Shown in pieces: positions 1-4,339 of a DNA stretch of 7,495 nt (positions are counted from its first letter, which is position 1; each line of letters opens with the position of its first letter). A program made the translations under genes and the position numbers. The notes under the pieces are model-generated. The model was given only the letters and a program-made list of their open reading frames with translations, was not told the DNA's origin and did not search any database. The stretch is from Planctomycetales bacterium (GTDB lineage Bacteria > 4484-113 > JAFGCY01): assembly GCA_024645305.1 (NCBI GenBank), contig JAHEFU010000140.1, positions 1 to 7,495 of the forward strand, given 5' to 3'.

Positions 1-328
1 CCATGCTGTCCGCGTTCCGGTCAGTGTCGGCCACAGCATGGATGTATCCGTGGAGCTGGACCAGGCAGTAACCCTGCCGCAGCTGATGTCTGCCTGGCAG
101 GCGGCTGCGGACGTGCAGGTGCGCACGGAGGGATTGCCCAATCCCCTCAGTGCATCAAGACATACAATGGTTGAGGCTGGCCGCTTGCGCCCGGAGGCGG
201 GCCTGGAAAACGGCTGGTCATTCTTCCTCAGCGGGGACAACCTCTCACTGGGCGCAGCACTCAACGGCTGGCGCCTGCTGGAGCTGCTCCGGCTGGACGG
301 CAGGAATCAGGAAACAAAGGCTGGGTAG
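1..328 (+). CDS. asd: Aspartate-semialdehyde dehydrogenase, C-terminal part (5' end outside window)
   Basis: Aspartate-semialdehyde dehydrogenase reduces aspartyl phosphate to aspartate semialdehyde with NADPH in the cytoplasm, the step feeding lysine/diaminopimelate, threonine and methionine synthesis. The open frame is already running at the left edge (first full codon at 2) and gives 108 residues to a TAG at 326-328. The opening RVPVSVGHS (bases 11-37) matches the family's conserved RVPV-x-x-GHS stretch, whose histidine (bases 32-34) is the expected acid/base residue. Near the end, ENGW, then SGDNLSLGAALNGW, matches the family's C-terminal DNL-x-x-GAALN motif that closes the fold. The Cys nucleophile and NADP-binding domain lie outside the window. 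The ATG at 38 is internal and not the start. dapA follows after 4 nt, so the two were probably co-transcribed and adjacent pathway steps. The homology is clear from these motifs, although only about a third of the protein is visible. Confidence 0.9.
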   Translation, partial: HAVRVPVSVGHSMDVSVELDQAVTLPQLMSAWQAAADVQVRTEGLPNPLSASRHTMVEAGRLRPEAGLENGWSFFLSGDNLSLGAALNGWRLLELLRLDGRNQETKAG

Positions 329-332
329 AATC

Positions 333-1244
333 ATGGCAAGGAAACAGACTGCACCGGTATTCGGCAATGTAGTGACGGCGATCGTCACTCCCTTCAACAG
401 CCGCGGCGGCATAGACTTCGACTCCGCTGAGAAGCTGTTCAAGCACGTCCAGACGCAGAATGACGGCATCGTTGTCGCCGGCACCACCGGAGAGGGTCCG
501 ACACTGTCGCAGTCCGAGAAGCTCAAGCTGTTTGAGTTCTACAAGTCGCGCGCCAAGCGCGGCTTCAAGGTGCTGATGAATGTTGGCTCCAATGACACTG
601 CTGACAGTGTGAAATTCGCAAAGGCCGCAGCGAAGGCGGGAGCTGATGGCCTCATGGTTGTTGGCCCGTATTACAACAAGCCGAATGCTGACGGCCAGCT
701 GGCTCACTTCAATGCCATCTCCGATGCGTCCGACCTGCCGATTCTGCTTTACAACATCCCGGGCCGCACCGGCCTGCGGGTTGAACACGATGTGATTGTG
801 GAACTGGCAGCAACCAGCAATGTCTGTGCCGTGAAGGATGCCACTGGAGACCTCGCAGGCGTATCCCTGCTGCGCAGCCAGACCTTGTCGGACTTCTTCA
901 TCTACGCCGGCGACGATGCACTGGTGCTGCCGATTCTCGCCTGCGGAGGCTGTGGGGTCGTGACAGTTTTCGGCCACCTGATCGGCAGGGAGATCAAGGA
1001 GATGATTGCGGCCTATTTGGCGGGAGACGTTCGTGAAGCCCTGGACATCCACCTGCACTTCCTCGAGCTGAACAATTCCCTCTACACGACCACGAATCCC
1101 ATTCCCATCAAGACTGCCCTGGCCATGATGGACATTATCCAGGAAAATTTCCGCCTTCCCATGACCAGGATGGACGATGCCTTGCGCGGTGCCCTGGAAA
1201 CCACCTTGCGCGAGTATGAGCTGATTCCGCGCAGGCGGGGCTGA
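333..1244 (+). CDS. dapA: 4-hydroxy-tetrahydrodipicolinate synthase
   Basis: This enzyme condenses pyruvate with aspartate semialdehyde to give 4-hydroxy-tetrahydrodipicolinate, the first committed step to diaminopimelate and lysine, in the cytoplasm. The 303 residues are close to the usual ~290-300 and form one (beta/alpha)8 barrel. Visible marks in order: VTAIVTPF (14-21), GTTGEGPT with the substrate-binding Thr pair (50-57), GPYYNKP with the second catalytic-triad tyrosine at 114 (111-117), LLYNIPGRTG with proton-relay Tyr140 and carboxylate-binding Arg145, and VKDATGD with Schiff-base Lys168. YAGDDALVLP and a GGCGVVTV strand follow near 191-212. The ATG at 333 is chosen because it puts the first barrel strand at the normal place. 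An in-frame ATG at 150 would add 61 unrelated residues and overlap asd. An AAAGG at 316-320 inside asd is only a weak, distant ribosome site, so coupling to asd termination (stop 4 nt upstream) is likely. The downstream sirtuin gene starts 4 nt after the stop. Confidence 0.97.
   Translation: MARKQTAPVFGNVVTAIVTPFNSRGGIDFDSAEKLFKHVQTQNDGIVVAGTTGEGPTLSQSEKLKLFEFYKSRAKRGFKVLMNVGSNDTADSVKFAKAAAKAGADGLMVVGPYYNKPNADGQLAHFNAISDASDLPILLYNIPGRTGLRVEHDVIVELAATSNVCAVKDATGDLAGVSLLRSQTLSDFFIYAGDDALVLPILACGGCGVVTVFGHLIGREIKEMIAAYLAGDVREALDIHLHFLELNNSLYTTTNPIPIKTALAMMDIIQENFRLPMTRMDDALRGALETTLREYELIPRRRG
1233..1240 (+). promoter_or_regulatory. Ribosome binding site for the GTG-started sirtuin gene
   Basis: AGGCGGGG lies in the last codons of dapA, 8 nt before the GTG at 1249. 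It decides that start over later candidates and suggests translation coupled to the end of dapA. Confidence 0.55.
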
Positions 1245-1248
1245 ACGC

Positions 1249-2070
1249 GTGGCCGGGCAGGGCAGCGGGCTGAGCGCTGCAAGCCGCAGCACCCTGGCGG
1301 ACCTGATACCTGTCGCTGCCAGGGCCCGCAGTGTCTTCGTCTTCACGGGGGCCGGTGTCAGCGCTGAGTCCGGCATACCGACCTTCCGCGAAGCCCAGAC
1401 CGGCCTGTGGTCCCGCTATGACCCAGTGATGCTGGCGAGCCTTGACGGATTCAGGGCTGACCCGGCGAATGTCTGGAAATGGTATGACGAGCGACGCCAG
1501 ACCATGCAACGCTGCAGTCCCAACGCAGGCCATGTGGCTCTGACCGCCTGGCAGCACCTGCTCAGGAAGCAGGGGGCGGACCTGCATGTTGCCACGCAGA
1601 ACATAGATGACCTGCACAGCCTTGCTGGAACCCATGATGTAGTTGAACTACATGGCAACATCTGGGAAGTCCGCCCGCTGGGTACAGAGTTTGCAGATGC
1701 GTTTCGCCTGATGGACTGCCCCCTGTCGGAGTATCCACCACGCCTGGCGGATGGCAGTACCCTGCGTCCGAATGTGGTCTGGTTCGGGGAAATGCTCAAC
1801 GAGGATGTCCTGCAACAGGCATTTAGGCATGCCAAGCACGCAGACCTGGCCCTTTCGATCGGCACCAGCTCACTGGTCTATCCGGCGGCGGCGCTTCCCT
1901 TTGTCGCCCGGGAGCACGGGGCTACCCTCGTGGAGATCAATCCCGAACGTACTGAGTTGACGGCAGCGGCGGATTATGTTCTACAGGAGCCCAGTGCAGT
2001 GGTCCTGCCAATGCTGTTTGACGCTATTCGGGAGATAATCAGTCCATCGGGCGCAGCTGATGGGAAATAA
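1249..2070 (+). CDS. Sirtuin (SIR2-family) NAD-dependent protein deacylase, zinc-cysteine-less variant
   Basis: Sirtuins remove acyl groups from protein lysines using NAD+, giving O-acyl-ADP-ribose and nicotinamide; this one is cytoplasmic, with no signal peptide. Of 273 residues, the visible Rossmann marks are TGAGVSAESGIPTFR (33-47), TQNIDDLH (116-123), catalytic His135 in ELHGN, LRPNVVWFGE (172-181), SIGTSS (203-208) and VEIN (228-231). Tyr79 and Arg82 in WYDERR fit the Y-x-x-R pair that selects succinyl/malonyl-lysine in SIRT5/CobB-type class III enzymes, so desuccinylase activity is inferred. Oddly, the stretch between HGN and LRP (137-171) should hold two Cys-x-x-Cys zinc pairs but has one Cys (157); the only other Cys is 89. 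The GTG start at 1249 is supported by AGGCGGGG at 1233-1240 with 8-nt spacing and by a 4-nt gap from dapA, implying one operon. An alternative name would be cobB/npdA-like. Confidence 0.93.
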   Translation: MAGQGSGLSAASRSTLADLIPVAARARSVFVFTGAGVSAESGIPTFREAQTGLWSRYDPVMLASLDGFRADPANVWKWYDERRQTMQRCSPNAGHVALTAWQHLLRKQGADLHVATQNIDDLHSLAGTHDVVELHGNIWEVRPLGTEFADAFRLMDCPLSEYPPRLADGSTLRPNVVWFGEMLNEDVLQQAFRHAKHADLALSIGTSSLVYPAAALPFVAREHGATLVEINPERTELTAAADYVLQEPSAVVLPMLFDAIREIISPSGAADGK

Positions 2071-2103
2071 CCTTCAAATAACCGATATCCGGCTGTCCTG
2101 ATG

Positions 2104-2132
2104 CTGACGGCAGACACCATGCCTGCTAAACT
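2104..2132 (+). promoter_or_regulatory. Candidate sigma-70 promoter for the EF-G-like gene
   Basis: CTGACG (2104-2109, four of six matches to TTGACA) is followed by a 17-bp spacer and TAAACT (2127-2132, four of six to TATAAT). TG sits one base before the -10, giving an extended -10 element. It is in the 124-bp gap between the sirtuin stop and the EF-G-like start, where a promoter would be expected. No terminator hairpin is seen after the sirtuin gene, so read-through from the asd-dapA transcript is also possible. Confidence 0.45.
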
Positions 2133-2180
2133 CAAAGCTCCGGCGGGGCGACTTATCAGCCGGGAAATCCACTGTAAGCT

Positions 2181-2186
2181 GGAGGT
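2181..2186 (+). promoter_or_regulatory. Strong Shine-Dalgarno of the EF-G-like gene
   Basis: GGAGGT lies 8 nt before the ATG at 2195, a near-perfect anti-16S match at good spacing. It fixes the start and suggests efficient translation. Confidence 0.85.
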
Positions 2187-2194
2187 ATTGGGCT

Positions 2195-4273
2195 ATGGGC
2201 GTAGCTATAGACAAGAAGCGCAACGTAGCGATAATCGGACATGGTGGGGCCGGGAAAACGGTACTCAGTGAAGCAATCCTTTACGTAGCCGGCGCCATCA
2301 ACAGAATGGGTACCATTGAAGACGGGAACACCGTCAGTGACCACGATCCTGAAGAGATAAAACGCCAGTATTCAATTACAAGCGCAGTGCTTCCCTTCGA
2401 TTTCGAGGACCATCACATCACCCTGATAGACTGCCCGGGATACCGGGATTTCCTCGGTGAGTCCACCTCCGCTCTGAACGTCGTTGACAGCGCGATCATC
2501 GTTGTCAATGGCGCAATGGGAGTTGAGCCCCAGACGAGGATTTTCTGGGACAGCTGCGAGAATCTGCACCTGCCGCGACTGATATTCATCAGCGGCCTGG
2601 ACAAGGACAACGCTGACTGGGACAGCGCCATTGCCAGCTGTCGCAATGAGTTCGGCAAGGTCGTGGCGCCCCTGTGCATCACGATCGGTGAACACCATGA
2701 CCTGCAGGGTGTGATCAATGTCCTGTTGCAAAAGGCATACGTTAAGGAAGGGGACAAGATAGTTGAGAAGGAAGTCCCCGAGGATTACAAAGACAAGGTC
2801 GCAACCGCTCGCGCTGATCTGGTGGAAAGCATCGTCGAGCTTGATGATGCGCTGATGATGCGCTACATGGATGACGAAAATATCAGCACTGATGAGCTGG
2901 AAGCAGCAATGATGCACGGCATCCTGCACGGGAAGTTCTGTCCTGCCGTGGGTGGCAGCGGCAAGGGCACAATCGGCATCCGTAACCTGCTGGAGATCAT
3001 TCTCCACAGCATGCCGCATCCTGGTTTCCATGAGAAGATCCATGGACTCAAGCCGGACGGCAGTGAGGAGTTCAGGCCGCCAGCCGAGGATTCCCCGATG
3101 ACTGCCCGCGTCTTCAAGGTAACCAGTGAGGGCCAGGTGGGAGATGTCTACTGGATGCGCATCTGGAGCGGCAAGCTGAAGAACGGAGACACTGTGCTCA
3201 ACTCCAGCGCGGATGATCCGGAGAAGATCGGAAACCTGATCCTGATGCGCGGCAAGGAACGCAAGGATGTCAACGAAGTGAGCGCCGGGGACATCGTGGC
3301 AACGATGAAACTCAAGCACACCAAGATGGGCAGCACGCTGTGCTCCAAGGACCATCCCTTTATCCTAGATGCCATCGAATACCGCCGGCCGGTGGCCTAT
3401 GAGAAGGTCGATGTAGACGACCACAATGACCTGGAGAAGGTGATCAGTGCCCTGCATGCAGTGACGGGCTCCGATCCAACCCTGCGCATCGTACAGGACG
3501 ACGAGACCAAGGAGCAGGTGGTGTATGGCATGGGTCCGCTGCATCTCGATGTCGCAAGGGCCCAGGTGCTCAAGCGCACCGGCGTCGGTATCAATTGGAC
3601 CAAGCCGAAGATCCGCTACCGCGAAACCATCACCGGCAACGCTCAGGCGCAGGGCAAGTACAAGAAGCAGTCCGGTGGCCGCGGCAAGTACGGCGACTGC
3701 CATATCCGCCTGGAAGCCACGGAGCGCGGCAGTGGCTTCGAATTCGTGGATGCGGTGGTCGGGGGAGTGGTCCCGAACCGCTTCATCCCGGCAATTGAGA
3801 AGGGCATAGTCGAGGCGATGGTCCACGGACCGTTAAGTGGCTCAAAGGTGATTGACATCAAGGCTACCGTGTTTGATGGCAGCCACCACAGTGTGGATTC
3901 GGATGAGCTGTCATTCAAGGTGGCGGCCCAGATGGGTTTCCGCCAGGCATTTGAGCAGGCCCGGCCGATTCTGCTCGAGCCGATCTACAACGTGACCGTG
4001 ATGATTCCGGATGAATACACCGGAGACGTCATGGCTGACCTCAACACCCGCCGTGGCCGGGTGGGAGGAATGGACCAGGTCGGCAACGTGAAGGAGATCA
4101 AGGCCCAGGTGCCGCTGGCTGAGATGTACCAGTACATCAACACCCTGCGCAGCATGAGCCAGGGCCAGGGATCGTTCGAGATGGAATTTTCCAACTATGA
4201 ACAGGTACCGAGCAACGTCCAGGGCGATATCATCAAGGCCCACAGTGCCAGCCGTGAGGCTGAATCCCACTGA
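2195..4273 (+). CDS. fusA: Elongation factor G-like translational GTPase (divergent EF-G paralogue)
   Basis: EF-G drives tRNA-mRNA translocation on the ribosome with GTP hydrolysis. This 692-residue protein has the whole five-domain length. The G domain (about 8-275) starts with P-loop GHGGAGKT (15-22), then switch I KRQYSITSA (57-64), G3 DCPGYRDF (79-86) and G4 region SGLDKD (133-138). Domain II is about 300-395 and domain III about 397-470. Domain IV (about 473-595) has RYRETI, KKQSGGRGKYG (490-500) and a tip loop HHSVDSDEL (564-572). Domain V (about 596-680) has LNTRRGRVGGM and the C-terminal YEQVP. Several GTPase residues differ from canonical EF-G: the G2 Thr is Ser60, the G3 His is Tyr83, and N-K-x-D is replaced by S-G-L-D. 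Tyr at the G3 site is, as I recall, typical of EF-G-2 paralogues such as that of Thermus. It is therefore probably a second EF-G of uncertain role, and the symbol is used only in the family sense. It has its own promoter, a strong ribosome site and a downstream terminator. Confidence 0.93.
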   Translation: MGVAIDKKRNVAIIGHGGAGKTVLSEAILYVAGAINRMGTIEDGNTVSDHDPEEIKRQYSITSAVLPFDFEDHHITLIDCPGYRDFLGESTSALNVVDSAIIVVNGAMGVEPQTRIFWDSCENLHLPRLIFISGLDKDNADWDSAIASCRNEFGKVVAPLCITIGEHHDLQGVINVLLQKAYVKEGDKIVEKEVPEDYKDKVATARADLVESIVELDDALMMRYMDDENISTDELEAAMMHGILHGKFCPAVGGSGKGTIGIRNLLEIILHSMPHPGFHEKIHGLKPDGSEEFRPPAEDSPMTARVFKVTSEGQVGDVYWMRIWSGKLKNGDTVLNSSADDPEKIGNLILMRGKERKDVNEVSAGDIVATMKLKHTKMGSTLCSKDHPFILDAIEYRRPVAYEKVDVDDHNDLEKVISALHAVTGSDPTLRIVQDDETKEQVVYGMGPLHLDVARAQVLKRTGVGINWTKPKIRYRETITGNAQAQGKYKKQSGGRGKYGDCHIRLEATERGSGFEFVDAVVGGVVPNRFIPAIEKGIVEAMVHGPLSGSKVIDIKATVFDGSHHSVDSDELSFKVAAQMGFRQAFEQARPILLEPIYNVTVMIPDEYTGDVMADLNTRRGRVGGMDQVGNVKEIKAQVPLAEMYQYINTLRSMSQGQGSFEMEFSNYEQVPSNVQGDIIKAHSASREAESH

Positions 4274-4288
4274 GGCCAGAATCTGACC

Positions 4289-4319
4289 AAAAAAAAGCCC
4301 GCTGCTTCAGCGGGCTTTT
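4289..4319. terminator. Bidirectional intrinsic terminator between converging genes
   Basis: GCCCGCTG (4297-4304) and CAGCGGGC (4308-4315) form a perfect 8-bp GC-rich stem with a 3-base loop. It is flanked by eight A (4289-4296) and four T (4316-4319), which can lengthen the stem to 12 bp. Read on plus it ends the EF-G-like transcript 16 nt after its stop, with a short U tract. Read on minus it ends the lipoprotein transcript about 20 nt after its stop, with a U8 tract. Confidence 0.93.
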
Positions 4320-4339
4320 CACTTTTCTGGTTGGCTGGA

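Noticed and set aside
150..332. In-frame 5' extension of dapA from an ATG at 150
   Set aside because: The extra residues are Trp/Cys/Arg-rich, unrelated to DapA, and overlap the conserved end of asd. The ATG at 333 gives the normal N-terminus.
261..1376. Long minus-strand open frame (371 codons) opposite dapA
   Set aside because: It lies antisense to a clearly identified dapA, has no recognisable motif, and crosses the dapA-sirtuin junction. It is a shadow of codon bias in the real gene.
1135..1635. Minus-strand frame of 166 codons opposite dapA and the sirtuin
   Set aside because: It has no motifs, and both plus-strand genes have conserved catalytic residues through this region.
2372..3355. 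Long minus-strand open frame (327 codons) opposite the EF-G-like gene
   Set aside because: Its sequence (His/Leu/Val-rich, no domain) mirrors the EF-G coding strand, and the gene on plus is unambiguous.
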